From positions 1,550,001-1,614,000 of the forward strand of contig OX596346.1 in assembly GCA_951394405.1 (NCBI GenBank): a DNA stretch of 64,000 nt. Direction: 5' to 3'. This DNA is from Coprinellus micaceus (Eukaryota > Basidiomycota > Agaricomycetes > Agaricales > Psathyrellaceae). This document shows, piece after piece, positions 11,201 through 23,815 of this stretch. The position numbers and the translations under genes were made by a program. Below the pieces are notes generated by a model that searched no databases, was not told where the DNA came from, and saw only the letters and a list, made by a program, of their open reading frames with translations. Each line of letters starts with the position of its first letter. Within the stretch, counting starts at the first letter, position 1.

Positions 11201-11471
11201 TATGCCAGAAGTGAGGGAAGGACGCGCCCGCCTGATCCCCAAAATAGTGGTGCGCCCTCGGCGCGGATCAAATGGCCGACAACCCCCACATCCGAATATA
11301 GGACCCGGCCTGGAACTGGACTCCACACCGTCGGGCCAGATGAATTCGGGCCATCAGGACCTACGGAAAGACTGTAGCACTTAAGTTCAATACATATAGC
11401 TAATTGGTCGGACATTGGAGCTACAATTCGGATACACTGAAAGATATTCAATACAACCACGGGTGAACAGA

Positions 11472-12208
11472 CTAATTAGTTTTATCGGATTTCACTTTAG
11501 CTCGACTATCCTCCAGCTTCTCCAGGTAGTCCTCCAATTCGTCCTGCCTAGACGTGACATACATCGCCCGACTGACCGCATCCAGCACTGCTTTGGTCTG
11601 ATTTCGATCACGGATCAAAGTACGATGGTGGTCCCTCAGACGGTCTCGCATCCACTCTAAGTCTCGAAGGTGAGCCCGCAAAAAGGACACAGACAGACGG
11701 AGACCATCATGCGAGTGCAAGTCCCAATAGTTAGGGGTTTGCGGGCGATCCCCGAGCGACGGAGAGCCGGGCTGGCGTTCGATATGGGGCACGCTGTCGA
11801 CGATGTCATTGACTTGGGAGAGTAAGGCCTTCTGCATGCTGGCACCACGAACGGGGTCCTTGGATACAAGGAGTCGAGGGGGATTCACAGAGCTCCCGCT
11901 CTTGGTGGTAGCATGCCCGGCCGCAGCTTTGAACAAGCCGCCGCCCACGTTCGCAGCCCAAGCACTCTCGGGGGGGTCTTGAATTGAGCGGCTGTTAGTA
12001 AATGATATGTCACAACCCAGTAAGACCACCTCTCACCCAACTGTTGCGATCCGGGCGGGGAGAAAGAATCAATACCATTTCCCTGATCAATATCCATCCC
12101 AAAGTCTTTGCACGATGTTAGAACCCCTGTGTCTGCGTGTGGATGATATTACTCACCTTCCTTGGTGTTGCCGGCCTTCTTCTTCGTCGAGGCTTTACTG
12201 GTCATCAT
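11472..12208 (-). CDS. Hypothetical coiled-coil protein
   Basis: Three exons (12208-12157, 12105-12037, 11977-11472) join in phase with GT-AG introns of 51 and 59 bp to give 208 residues. The N-terminus is Lys-rich. The C-terminal half (from about residue 120) is strongly helical and charged, with a run of R/D/L-rich heptads ending EDYLEKLEDSRAKV, which suggests a coiled coil. I do not recognise the family. It is the first gene inside the left end of the giant element and is transcribed away from the Cys-cluster gene at 12529. Confidence 0.65.
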
Positions 12209-12528
12209 GGGCATCAACTCAAAGGCGAACCATCAACCTTGGGAGGTCGTGCACGGAGGCAAATCGGGGAGCCTAGGACGTGACCTTTAAAATGTTCGCC
12301 GCGAGGTAATACCGGTGTCTCGGAAAAACCATAGATAGTCGCATGACCAACGGTGGTGGAAGAGCGGACGAGGCATGTGCTTCCTTCCAGGCTGAGATTA
12401 TCGGGGCGATCTGAGATTTTCGACTCAAGCGGTAAGAGACGCAAGGGACATGTGAACTTCAAACCTTGTCCCATCTGAGCTTAAGTCGAATCTGCACCCC
12501 CAAAGCGAACCTTTGAACAGACCTCACA

Positions 12529-15500
12529 ATGAACCAGAAAGCAAGGAAGGCTCCTAGTGCTGTGGTGCTGAGAACCCGGACGGCGAACCCAGGGCTACCG
12601 CCAGGCCCACCGCCATCTATCCAGGAGACCAAGAACGCGTTGGTGAAGGTCAACGAACTCCTCGCGATCGCACCGAAGTTGAACCCCACCACAGACCTTG
12701 TGGCCGCAAGGCGAAAGTTGGTTGGCCCATCTGTGAGTGACTTACTGCATATTTATTGGAGCTCTGTGGACTAACTCTCATCGTAGATCATCCTGGCTCG
12801 CGGGATCCTCGCCCATGGGAGAGATCATCTAGATATCAGTGCTCGCGTTGACAAGTGGTTGCTGGTACTCGACGCCAGACCTGAGTACGTTACGATCCCC
12901 GGTACCAAGCTAGACCTCGCAATATTCAAAGACCCCGTGTTCACGTCGGGCGACAGCAAACCGGACAGCCTTCCTCAAGCCAATCCGAGTGCGGCTGGAC
13001 TACCGATCAACGCTGAAGCACCCCCTGGGCAGACGGAGACACCTGGATCAACCGAGAACCAAATAAACATCGACCAAGAAGCCCACCGCCTGGCCGAACA
13101 TAGGCGCGCGGTTCAAGAGGCCGTCCTTCGACCGGGTTCGGGCGTTGCAGCGCAGGAACAGGGCAACAAGGCCGAGCAGCGATCTCTCCCTGCAGGGACT
13201 TCGGGCGAACGTCAGAGTGATGAAGATGGGCAGCCCCAAGTATCCCCCACAGTGCACCAGCTAGATGAATCTGGCGAGGACGCAGAGGGGAGTGACGATC
13301 CCAGTATGTTTACCTTCAGATCGAAATACCAGCGATAAGAGATTCTGATATAAAATATAGACGATCTGGATGAGGAGGTTGTCCCGGAGCGACCCGACCA
13401 TTTCGGTTTCGAACAACAGGACTACCCAGGACAAGACGTTGACCGCGAACACGTGGATGGCTTGGGTGACGAAGGGATTGGATTCAATAAGAGGAAAGTC
13501 CAGGACGAAGGGGAGAGCCCGGATGAAGGTGGCCTCGATGACGACGTCGCTGATCAGCAGTTCAAGCGAAGGAAGATATACGAATCTCCTCCCAAAGTTC
13601 GAACCCTGAAACAATCGAAGGGCGATCAGTGGAAGGAAGATGAAGCCAGGACGGGAGGGGAGGTTGAGGCGAGCGGAAACGCGGGCGAAGCAGACTCAAG
13701 GGCAAACAAGGATAGCATTCAAACATTGGCGGACAGGGAGGCAGCCCTAGCAGAAGCGAGGAGAGGCAAGCACCGGGAGAGCGATTCCAGGGGAAACCAG
13801 AGCGGAGCGACGAACATTGAGAGGAATGCTCAGTCGGGAACAGTAGTGCCCACGAAAGACGCCAACGTAACAGGTGACCCCGAGGAGCAAGAAGATGATC
13901 GGCGAATCATCGTTGTCACTGGTCACGAGCTTTACGAGAAGCCATGCGAGTCGTGCCAGTCAAGGCCGGGGCAGCTGTGCTACAAGCCTCTGCCCCCCCC
14001 GCTGAAGCCAGGGGACGGAGGCAAGACGGGCAGGGGTAAGGCAACGCGGAAGTCAAATAAACGTAGACTTGTCTGTCATCCATGCGCCGTCCGGAAGGTG
14101 AAGTGCTCCCTTTCGAGCGTCCAGGTGAAGAAGGAGTCCGAGGGGAAGAGCGGGGAAGGGTCTATCGAAGCGAGCGAGGCGCCCCACACAAAGGGGAGAG
14201 CTGCGGGTTCAGGGGATGGGAAGGAGGAAGAGACTGCGGAGAGGAGGGGTGAGTCGGGTGGAATGAGGAGCGATGGGGACGGTGGGGACAAAAACGCAAA
14301 TGAGGAAAGAAAGAGGTTGGGAGGAAAAAAGAGAAAGGGAAAGGACAGGAACGTACGAGGACGAGGGAAGACCACAGGAATATCTGAAGACGAGGACGTC
14401 AATATGGAGATCGACGACGCACTCACCGGAGAGAAGAACAAAGCTGAAAGCTCTGCCGGGGAGAGGGAGCCCGTACAACATCGAGTCGTCGTCCGAACGA
14501 GAGAAGGGGGTGAAGGGCCAGCTCCTGAACGGCGCAAGGGCAAAGGACCGGCCCGTGCTTCGGCAAAATCCGAAGTGGATGGGGCTCGAACAACGAACGA
14601 TGAGAACGACATGGAGGTTGGTGGTGAGATAGCCCCAGGCGGAACCTCGGTCAACACGCGTTCTATGCGAGGGGTGAGTACTATTTATTTACCAAGGGCG
14701 CAAACGCTGATCCACTGACACACCAACGTAGAGCACGGCCAACCAGGCATCTGAAATGGCCGAGAGCACTCTCAAACGGGTACGTCCAGCCCAGGTGGGC
14801 GAGCTTCTCGAGGGAGGTGTAGAAGTGGTAGTCGAGAGGCTCGTCTTGGAACAGCAAGATCTGGACTCTAAGGTGTCCGATGTGCATGCAGAACTCCGTG
14901 TTGTCGAGCGGATGCAGGACCATCTCCATCAACGCAGCTCGGTGGCTGAGGAGTCCCTCCACAGTCTTGAGGTCGAGTACCGAGAGGGAAGTGACCTCCT
15001 CTCCGGGACCGTTGACCACCTTCGGGCGAAGGTTCACGGGGACCACGGGCGGCGACTGGACGAGATAGAGAGACGAGTTGCTGAGAGGCATATTGACGCC
15101 AAACTGTTGGACAAGGTCGTCGTCCAAACAGCGAACGTGGATTCTCGCATAGCAGTTGTGGAGCAGATGGTGAACCAAACTGCTGTAGGAGGGCCTTCGA
15201 CTCAGGTTGGCCCAGAACTCCAGACGGTGCTAGCCAAGCTCAGGGAGGATATCAAGACCGACGTCTTTGAACTTGTCTCCGATCTTCAGAGGCGGCTGGA
15301 GACCCTGATGGTTCAGCACTTTGGAACCTTGCAATCATCCCCAGTAATGCGGGCCTCTCACGCCTCGGTTGGGATGAGGTCTGATGGAAGCACTGGTGGA
15401 GCGGCAATCATTCAACCTCAGTCGAACGTTCGACCTAGCGCACTGGCTAATCGTCGACTCTTCGTAAGTTCGGCGACCCCTCGTTCGACATGACGATCGA

Positions 15501-16426
15501 CTCACATCGTGACACAGATGCCTGGAGGACAGCCCACAAGGGTGGAACCTCCGTTCGCTCGATCCCCATCCGCACCGTCCTCGCTTGCGGGATCTGGTAG
15601 ACGAGGGATAGCTGTGAACCAAGGGCCATCTCAAATGCATCAAGCTCGTGAGGCCGTTTCACGAAATCAACCACAGTCTACAGGCCCCCAGGGGAGTGGA
15701 AACTGGCATTCGACGGAGCAACACACCGGACGACCCAATAATCAAGGCAACACATATATCCTCGCACCCATCGATCCAAGTCCTTTCTTTGGCACTGCCC
15801 CTCATGTCTACTCTCCGGACGAAGGCGACGGCAACGCCGGAAATCGAAGCAATACAGGACCGAGCAACGCTCCAGCTAGGAACCAAGGCAGCACCACGTC
15901 GGGGACAAATACAGCCCAATTACCCCCCGGGTCTGAATACATCGACAACAACCAATCCACGTCTTCGAACCGCCCTGGAGCTCACGCATCAGAACCTCCC
16001 AGGCCCTCCAATGTGCAGTTCATGGTCCGTGACCAGTCGATCTCTCAGCATCAACAAAATCGCATGAACGTGAGGCCTGACATGGAACAATACATCGCAG
16101 CACAGCAAGGCAACGAGAGCATGCAGGGTCACGCAGGGCCAAGTCACTCGGCCGGTTTGCACCAACAGTCGAATGTGTCGGGACGGGCGGGCATACCCAG
16201 CGTTGGCCCGAACGTGACCTACTACACTACGGCGACGGCGGGGACATCGGGAGATCGAACTGCATCCTATATCGGTGATGATGAGTCTGGGGGGAGCTAC
16301 GTGCAGTATTCCATGGCATCTGACAGGGGGGTACCGCATCATATGCGAGCAGGGTGGGGGGACAACAATTCGCGCCTTACCTCGGCCGCCACCACGAATC
16401 ACCAGCTGTCTGGGCATGGCGTATGA
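12529..16426 (+). CDS. Large protein with paired CxxC clusters and coiled coil
   Basis: Five exons (12529-12732, 12787-13303, 13361-14673, 14732-15463, 15518-16426) join in phase to 1224 residues. All introns are 53-58 bp with GT-AG ends. Residues 436-447 read C-x2-C-x7-C and residues 479-489 read CHPCAVRKVKC (C-x2-C-x6-C). The second half resembles the first triad of fungal Zn(II)2Cys6 DNA-binding domains, and the order and spacing match a two-cluster arrangement common in basidiomycete proteins. Residues about 680-870 are a long coiled coil. The C-terminal 300 residues are Gln/Ser/Gly-rich and disordered. I infer a nuclear DNA-binding protein carried by the giant element. It could instead be a structural partner of the transposase. 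Confidence 0.75.
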
Positions 16427-16622
16427 TCACTCTTTCATGAGAATATCGCTTATCGCACATTACGTTGTACCTCTTACTGTACGCCAAATCTCTGAAATGT
16501 AAGATGATTTCCGACTGTCAGCACCATTACTAGTCCCGTCGTCATCGCATGGCGAGATACATATGCAAATTTATACATTTTAGGGACAAAGTATACATAG
16601 CTGAGTAGAAGCGTCTTTAGCC
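16427..16622. other. Convergent 3' ends
   Basis: A short gap lies between the stop codons of two convergent genes. AT-rich stretches around 16560-16610 probably hold both polyadenylation sites. Confidence 0.4.
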
Positions 16623-19600
16623 CTACAAACCCCCGGCGTAGCGCGAATTCTCCCTCTTACGACGAGTAGCGGATGTCAGTTGCCAGTACTTACCGCTGGT
16701 CGCATTCGAAAGGATGTCCCGGTCTTCTGCGGACTGCTTGCGAGGGCTGCCCCTGTCACTCACATCTCCATCTTCCTCGTTGATATGATCAGCTTCGTCG
16801 AACGCGGCCGTGGAGTCTGCAGCAAGGGTTTCAGTCGCCATCATCCTCACCCTTTTCCCTTTTCCCTTTCCTTTTCCCTTTCCCTTTCCCATTTCCATTT
16901 CTCTCTCTGCAGACTCACGCGTCTCGTCATATAATCCTTCCTCTATGGCGGCCTTCTTTGACTTCTTGCCCTTTGCAGAGGATTTAGTAGGCGCCGTCTC
17001 CGGATCTGGAAGATTTGGCGTCACGTGCGAGGGCCCCACGTGCTCCAAGCCAATGTCCTCAGCATTTGGGCTTGCTTCCCTCCCCATCGATCGCACGACA
17101 CCTCGAATAGGCGTTCCCTCTTCGGATACCTCTGGGTCGCCTTTTCTACCCCCAGTCTTGGTCTTTTTCTTCTTGGATTTCTTGCCCTGGCGGTCCTTGG
17201 GTTCCGAAGGCAAGACTTCCGACTGGCCATCGTTCTCCCCACTGGCAACACCTTCTCCCTTGTCCCTCTCGTCGTCGCTCGGTGACTCCTTTAAATCTTT
17301 CTGCTCTACCTCATCTCGGCGTTTACCCCCCTTCTCCTTTAATGGCTTACTTCCACCCCGTTTCCCATCGTCCGGGAGTATGACTCCCTGTGAGAGCTTC
17401 TGCTTTCGGTTGCTGCGCTTATTTTTGTCCCTCTCTTTACGGGGCCCCTCTGCGCTGTGGCCCCGAGTCGGTTCTGCAATCATTGTCTCGGCGTCATTCT
17501 TCACCTTTTCTCCTGTTCCGCCTACCCTCGCCCCGGGTCGTCCCTGGGGCGACCCCTCGTCGTCCACCACCGGGTTCTTTGGAGGTTTGTCATCGCCATC
17601 TTTGATTTGCTTCGATGACTCAGTCACCACAGTCGCCCTTGAGAGAGGCGACGATTGAGTCGGCGGGACGTTAGGGTGATTGGCCTCGATTGTGAGGCCC
17701 TGGGTTGCTTCGACGAGACTGGTGGAACCAGGACTATGTTCCCTGTCTTGAGTACCTATTTCCGGAGGAGGCGGCATCTTGGAGTGTGGGGGAGCTTTCT
17801 CCGCTTGGGTGGGACGTTGAGTCGGCCGTGGTTTGGGGACCTCCTTCTTCTTCGTTGTCCCCCCATCCTTCGACGTGTCACCGCTTGCCTTCGGGGCTGA
17901 TGATCCACCCCTCGGAGGGTCAGGAAGAGAAGTGACGTGTTCCTTTCCTTTCGTTGGAGCCTTCCTCTGACCCTCTTTCCCGGAAGACTTGGCTCTCTTG
18001 GTGTCCGTAGGCCGAGAGGCGGAGCCCTTCTTTCCCTTGCGTGTTGCCGGCTTGACGTCGGAGGCTTCATCTTCTGGGAGATATTCTTCCTCCACCCTCT
18101 CCGCGAAGTCCTCGCCATCCCAATACCCCCGGAATTGAAAGGCTGTTAGACCCTGCTGCTGGCGGTCCCACCAGTGCAATACCAGCTTCTTACAGTTCTT
18201 CACGTTGTATGCTCCAGGATCTTTAAGGGGTTCCGCTCCTTCGGGGAGGTATTGAGGGTCAATATACTTGGAAACATTATCGCAAATATTGACCCATGAA
18301 GGGCCATTGTTAGCCCTCATCGGCTGACCTTGTGCTCTGGCTGTATGGATACCTATCAGCAGGTCTCGAGGGGGGGGGGGGGCACGAGCGACGTACCCCA
18401 ATCGAAATGCATGAACCTCCTGACCACTGAGGGATACCATACGTAGTCCTTCAACGGCTTATCCTTTTGGTTGGGATCCGGTAAAATGGCCTCGCCTCGG
18501 GCGTTTACCTCAAATGTCATTGATTTTGCGGTCACCCTTCTGTCAACGATTTCGCCTTCCTGAGGAACTGCCTTCTTGGCAAATGCCGCGTAATGGTTCA
18601 ACAGATCGACTCTCTCAAGGTAGGACTTCGCAGCAAGTTTGTACGATGCCCCGTTGCTTCCGAGCTCATTGTTAAAATCGAGGCTCACTAAGATTGTATT
18701 AAGTTACCCCGAGTTTGGGTATCAAGGAAAACCGACTAACCAGCGATGATGTCGTTGTTTGAGTCTTCGTAGTTCGCCAAGATGAAAAGCCGAACCCCCA
18801 TCTGCCGGTATAAGTCCTGAGCAAGAAATCGAATAACCCGACAAGCTTCTTTCTCCGCGAGACTGGATGAAGCAAGGTTAATGCAGGATCGAGAACGGGC
18901 GCCTAAAGGACTCACCCCTTCCGTACCTCCTCGGAGGGACCGTCAGTTCGCCAATCTGTCGCCAAAACTTCGTATCTCTCCTTTTCCTCGGGCAACAGTT
19001 GATCCCACTCAGCCGAGAGGGCCTTCTGGAAGAAGTTGAAGAGAGAAGGTGCCTTTCCGCCCACCGGGGGTGTGATATCGTCGTCGTCGACAAGGTCGAG
19101 GTCAACTTTGGTAGTAGCCTCTCCAGGCTTCATTCCAGTGTTGGCTTCGAACATCGCCCTCTGAGTTGCGGCTACCAATGCCATGTTCTGTTTGTAGAAA
19201 ACTTGCCGAGCGGTCCAGTTTACAGTCCATCGGACAGGTTCCCGACGGGTCCTTGCGCGCTGACTGAGCCATATCCTGACATGCTAAAGTCATTAACGAG
19301 TCAGCCTATGTCGGCCGGATGTCGGATGCTGAGAACTTACACTGAACAGGTTCTTGGTTTGCAGCTGCGTGAGGGCCTGACCTTGTCGAATAAGGTCATC
19401 GCGGAAGCTTTCTCCGGTTTTTATGGCGATCTCTTTCCTTTCTTTGGCAGAGGCGAAGCGGTACCTTTGCCTGAGGCCCAGTAGTTGTTCGAGCTGGGAA
19501 GGGGTGAACTTCGAATCCAAACCTCTGTCCTCCTCCAGGAGTTGATCCTCAATATCGTCCTGATCGGGTGAAGGGTCGACATTATCTTTGCCTTCGTCGC

Positions 19601-19847
19601 CTTGGATGGAGCTCTCGTCACTCTGGCCTTTATCAGATGAAGTGCTGCTCGATTCGTCCGACGAAGTGCTGCTCGATTCGTCCGACGAAGTGCTACTCGA
19701 TTCGTCCGAAGACGAGCTGGAGGAATCCTCGGGCGCGGGGTCTGGGGAATGCTCGGATTGTGGGTGAGACCTGGCTGAATTCTCGGAGTCTGAGGAAGGG
19801 GAGGCCCTGTCGGAGCTGTTTTGGACTCTCTGAGAGCGGGGTGCCAT
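16623..19847 (-). CDS. Large KDZ-linked protein with HMG-box-like segment
   Basis: Five exons (19847-19341, 19283-18916, 18862-18741, 18687-18397, 18328-16623) join in phase to 997 residues. The first part is acidic and Ser-rich with a 24-bp tandem repeat coding DESSSTSS at about 19635-19710. Residues about 245-290 (SLFNFFQKALSAEWDQLLP, then EEKERYEVLATDW) look like the C-terminal helices of an HMG box. A compact region follows (LDFNNELGSNGASY, YVWYPSVVRRFMHFDW). The last 400 residues are Lys/Glu/Pro-rich and disordered, with a (GK)n run. Intron 4 carries a 13-bp G/C homopolymer (18370-18382). It is divergent from the transposase with 148 bp between start codons, so the two are probably co-regulated. 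DNA binding is inference. Confidence 0.7.
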
Positions 19848-19903
19848 GTTTGAGAACAGAGAAGGAGATGACCTGGAAGAAAGATAAATGAGGAGCACTT
19901 GGG

Positions 19904-19912
19904 TATAAATAG
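19904..19912 (+). promoter_or_regulatory. TATA box in the shared divergent promoter
   Basis: TATAAATAG lies 84-92 bp upstream of the KDZ ATG (19996) in the 148-bp gap between two divergent start codons. Position and sequence fit a core promoter for the transposase. No equally good TATA is visible for the minus-strand gene. Confidence 0.6.
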
Positions 19913-21828
19913 GGGCATGGAGCTCACCGTCCCACATCCCTGCCCTTCAAACACATTGACTCTCATCTTGGATCTCAATCTGCAATCGCCTCAATATGGT
20001 TAGCAAGATCGTGATGAGCCGCAAGAGGGCTCGCACAGCCGACTACATTGGCCGCTTCACCAATCGTGGCTACAAGGGTCGAGTCGTCAAGGAAGGGACT
20101 CGAAGCTCCCGCACCAAGACCGCCAACTATCCAGCACTTGAACCGCCTCCGAAGCCAGTGTATGGAAAGCGTCCCAGATTGGATAGATACTCCCCCGATA
20201 GAGACGTGATCCTCGCTCCCCCCTCACCTTCTTCATCCTGCTGCGATGGGCCGGCCGACAATACAGTCCACGAAACAACTTACGATTCACATGGCGGAGA
20301 ACATATCCCACAGAATGACTCCCCAAACCCCTTATTGGAGGCACCAGAGGGTAAAAGTCGCTCCGGAAGGGTTAGTCGTCTCGCACCCTAATTTACCTGA
20401 AGGGTATTCTTTTGACATGTCGACTTTAGAGAAGTCAAGATTATCTGGACGAATGGCAGAGGACAAGGGTGGCTTCATATCTCAATCGGGTCATACTAGG
20501 AGAGGGCCACGGAGGTGATGTATGCACAATGTGCACAATTGGGAACGCGGACTGGAAGTGCCTCGAGTGCATCGGGCAGCCCCGTCTGTGCACTAGTTGC
20601 TGCAGGGTTTCTCATCGAGCAAACCCTCTGCACCGAATCGAAAGGTGGACGGGCACCCACTGGAGGCCGGCGTGGCTGTGGCAAGTCGGCTCGGTCGTGT
20701 GCCTTGGGCATGGTGGTGGGCCGTGCCCGAAGTATGAGGCCTCCCTCGAGCGGCTCGAGGAACGACTTGTATCAGTGAACGACGTGATCAACCTCCAAGA
20801 GGACAACAATTTTGGCGCCAAGCCCGAGGTGGTGGCCATTGGGTGTGGGGAACTTGTCGTGTACGTCCACACCAATGGTTTCCACTACATCCCTACCTAT
20901 CCTTGCTGGTGCTCCGACGGCCTCGACGACGACTTGCAGTACCTGGACCGCCAACTCTATCCGGCTTCCTGGAAGAATGTTTCCACTGTCTTCACCTTTC
21001 AGGTTCTCAACGTATTCCACCTCTTGAAGGTCCATTCGCACATGTCGACCGACCAGTATGCCAGCATTCTCGAAAGGGTCACGAACTTCGTGTTTCTGGC
21101 CAAATCGCCGGTATGTTCCTCAGTGTAGCTCTAGGGCGTAGCTCACCGTCAGCCACAGGACCGACGAAGGGAACTGGCACGGGCATGGCTCCAGTGGAAT
21201 TACCTTACGAGCTTGAAACGTCACGGGTTCGGACACACCCAGCCTGGTGACCAACCGGGCAAGGCAGAACTTGGATTGTTTTGCCCCGCCTGCCCTATCC
21301 CCGGGGTTAACCTTCCCGATGACTGGAAAGAGGATAAAAATACGTGAGTGTAATTCCAACGATATAAAATGCCATAGGGAGACTCACTAAGTGCTCACAT
21401 CGCTGCAGGTGGCTTTATCGCCGGTATCTCGTGGCCGATGGGAATTTTGTGTTGGATCATCTGGCGAATCGAAGAGGGCGGGACGGGACCAACCTTACCA
21501 GTGGGGCCGCCTACATGACCGAGCCCACTCGCTATGCCAAGCATGTGGAAGCTGGCAGGGAGACTCAAGAGGTGAGTATTTCGCCCACCATCTATGCGCC
21601 GTAAAAAGACCCGCGTCTATTGCTTGGACCCGGCCGAGCAATGTTCGGCAAAGGCCGAGCGTCACGTGGACTCGCGTTTGGGCGCTTACACCCCGATAAA
21701 ATTTCGTCTTGTTGTGTACCTCCTGCACGAATCCCAATTACACTTATATTACTCGATGGCTCAACCCCGTTCGACTCACAGCCCCCCACCTGCAACAAGC
21801 TGCACTAGTTACTGCTATCTCTGAGATC

Positions 21829-22605
21829 ATTTTATAAGCAAGTGACCTGATTTAAAGTGGAGGTTGCTTAGCCTTTTTGATATCAAAATCAGACCCTCAG
21901 ACTGGCTAAATCAAAAATGAAAATCATTGTGGTTATTATTTAAATCACTGCCTCAGGCTTGCCAGATCAGGGTTAAATCACATATCTGGTATGCAAAATC
22001 ATCCATTCAGAATACCAAATCATGCCTGTAGAATTCTAAATCACATATTTGGTTTGTGAAATCATGCACTTGGTTAGCAAAATCAATTCATTCAGGATCC
22101 CAAATCATGCATTCAGCTAGCAAAATCACAACTTCAGCATTTCAAATCATGCATCTGGCTGGCAAAATCAAACATTGGGTCACCAAAATCACACATTGGC
22201 ATGCCGAAATCACACATGGGATGATGTAAATCATGCATTGGCTTGCCAAAATCAGGCATTGGATGACTGAAATCACATATCAGATTGTCAAAATCACACA
22301 TTGAATGGCTGAAATCATGGATCAGATTGCCAAAATCACACATTAGATGACTGAAACCATACATCTGGTAACCAAAATCACATATTGGCTTGGTGAAATC
22401 ACATGTTGGCTTGCCAAATCACACATTGGCTTGCTGAAATCACACTTTGGGTTGCCAAAATCACTGTTTCAGAATCAAATCAAAGATGCCAAATTTCAAA
22501 TCACCCTTTCAACCATCAAATCAGAAATCTTGAATTTCAAATCACCATTTCAAATTGTGAAATCATAATCTTTCTGAGCAAAATCTTGACGTGCAGGATT
22601 GAAAT
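21829..22605 (+). repeat. Left arm of palindrome, phased AAATCA array
   Basis: About 35 copies of AAATCA point the same way, most starting 20-23 bp after the previous one. The arm is the reverse complement of 23816-24592 with no mismatch noticed; an internal 76-codon frame is identical in both arms. Translations of this repeat are not taken as genes. Confidence 0.9.
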
Positions 22606-23815
22606 CACTGTTGATTAATATCAAATCATCTCCTTCTGAACTGCAATTACTGCAATAGTAATTATAATGCTAAAATCAATGTTTGTGTCTGTCAAATCAC
22701 ACTTGGATATCAAAATCATATATGTATACATATTTGTGTTGAAATGATTTTATGCAATGGACCTTTAGATGCACAAAGCTGTCAATATCCCTTAAATCAA
22801 TCTTGGTTAATACCAACTGAGTTTCATCTTTATTTGGGCAGTAACCTTCATTTGGATACACCAGTCATCTGTTACTGTGATTTGGTGTAACATGTGTTCC
22901 TTGCATTTTGGCTCTGCCTACTATAGTATGCACAAACTGTCTACACATACATTGAAAGCATGAAGGCTTAATATAGGTTTGAGACAGCACTCAGGTTTCA
23001 TAATGCTATGAAGGTGCTGATTTGATCACTCTGGTGACATGTGTGGGAAATTGACCACATTGGTGCGAATCAGATTCAAAAATGATTTAGAACACAAAAA
23101 CTCCCAAGGAAAACGGATGAGATATGGGAAAGATATAGAACCAACACCTGTTAGAGAAGACAGCAAGATAGGATGTTGTTGCAGTTTGAGAACTGCTGGT
23201 TTCCAAAGGACCATTTCTACTATATCTTTGGATTGACTGCCCCGTTTCCTTAGCTGTTTCTTTGTGAGTGGTATGAAATTGTTGTGGGTATCCAGGGATG
23301 GGTTTCATAAAGTGTGGGAATCTACACAGCCACCACAATTGAGCAAATCCTGACAAATTTGCTCTCTTGGACAAACAAGACTCAAATGTGTGATTCATGT
23401 GATCTGCTTGCATGGAAGAAGGATGGATTTGACCTAACATACCTTTCTATATCAATGCTTATCATCCAAAATTCAACCATTTGTACTGAGCAACATATTC
23501 GGGATATGGAACCCACCTTGACCACTTGATTAAGTTTCAGGGGTTGCAATGTACAAATCAAAGTTGGATTCTGTTTTCAGAAAAAAATGGAATGAATGAG
23601 TTGCTCACTGGATCCAAGAATAATGACAATGAAGTTTACATGGTCGATTCAAGAGTAGTATCTATTCATCTGAGAGTCTAAAACACAAAATCAGTTTGGA
23701 AGAAATCAAGAAAGAAAAATGGAAGGATTGTGATTTAGACACAAAAACAATGATTTGAAGCAATGAAAGAGTGATTTTGTGTAGTAAATGGATGATTTTC
23801 ATTTTACCAAGTATA
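22606..23815. other. Spacer of element A
   Basis: The AT-rich unique spacer between the arms has short open frames on both strands and nothing I recognise. A few more AAATCA motifs continue to about 22720. Confidence 0.5.

Noticed and set aside
16810..17658. 282-codon plus-strand frame rich in Ser/Phe/Pro
   Set aside because: It is the antisense shadow of the Lys/Glu-rich low-complexity tail of the minus-strand gene.
22134..22364. Repetitive 76-codon frame in both palindrome arms
   Set aside because: It is a translation of the AAATCA repeat with no coding features.
21829..22720. Regular short repeats reminiscent of a CRISPR array
   Set aside because: The repeat is only about 6 bp with similar, not unique, intervals, and the DNA is clearly fungal nuclear.
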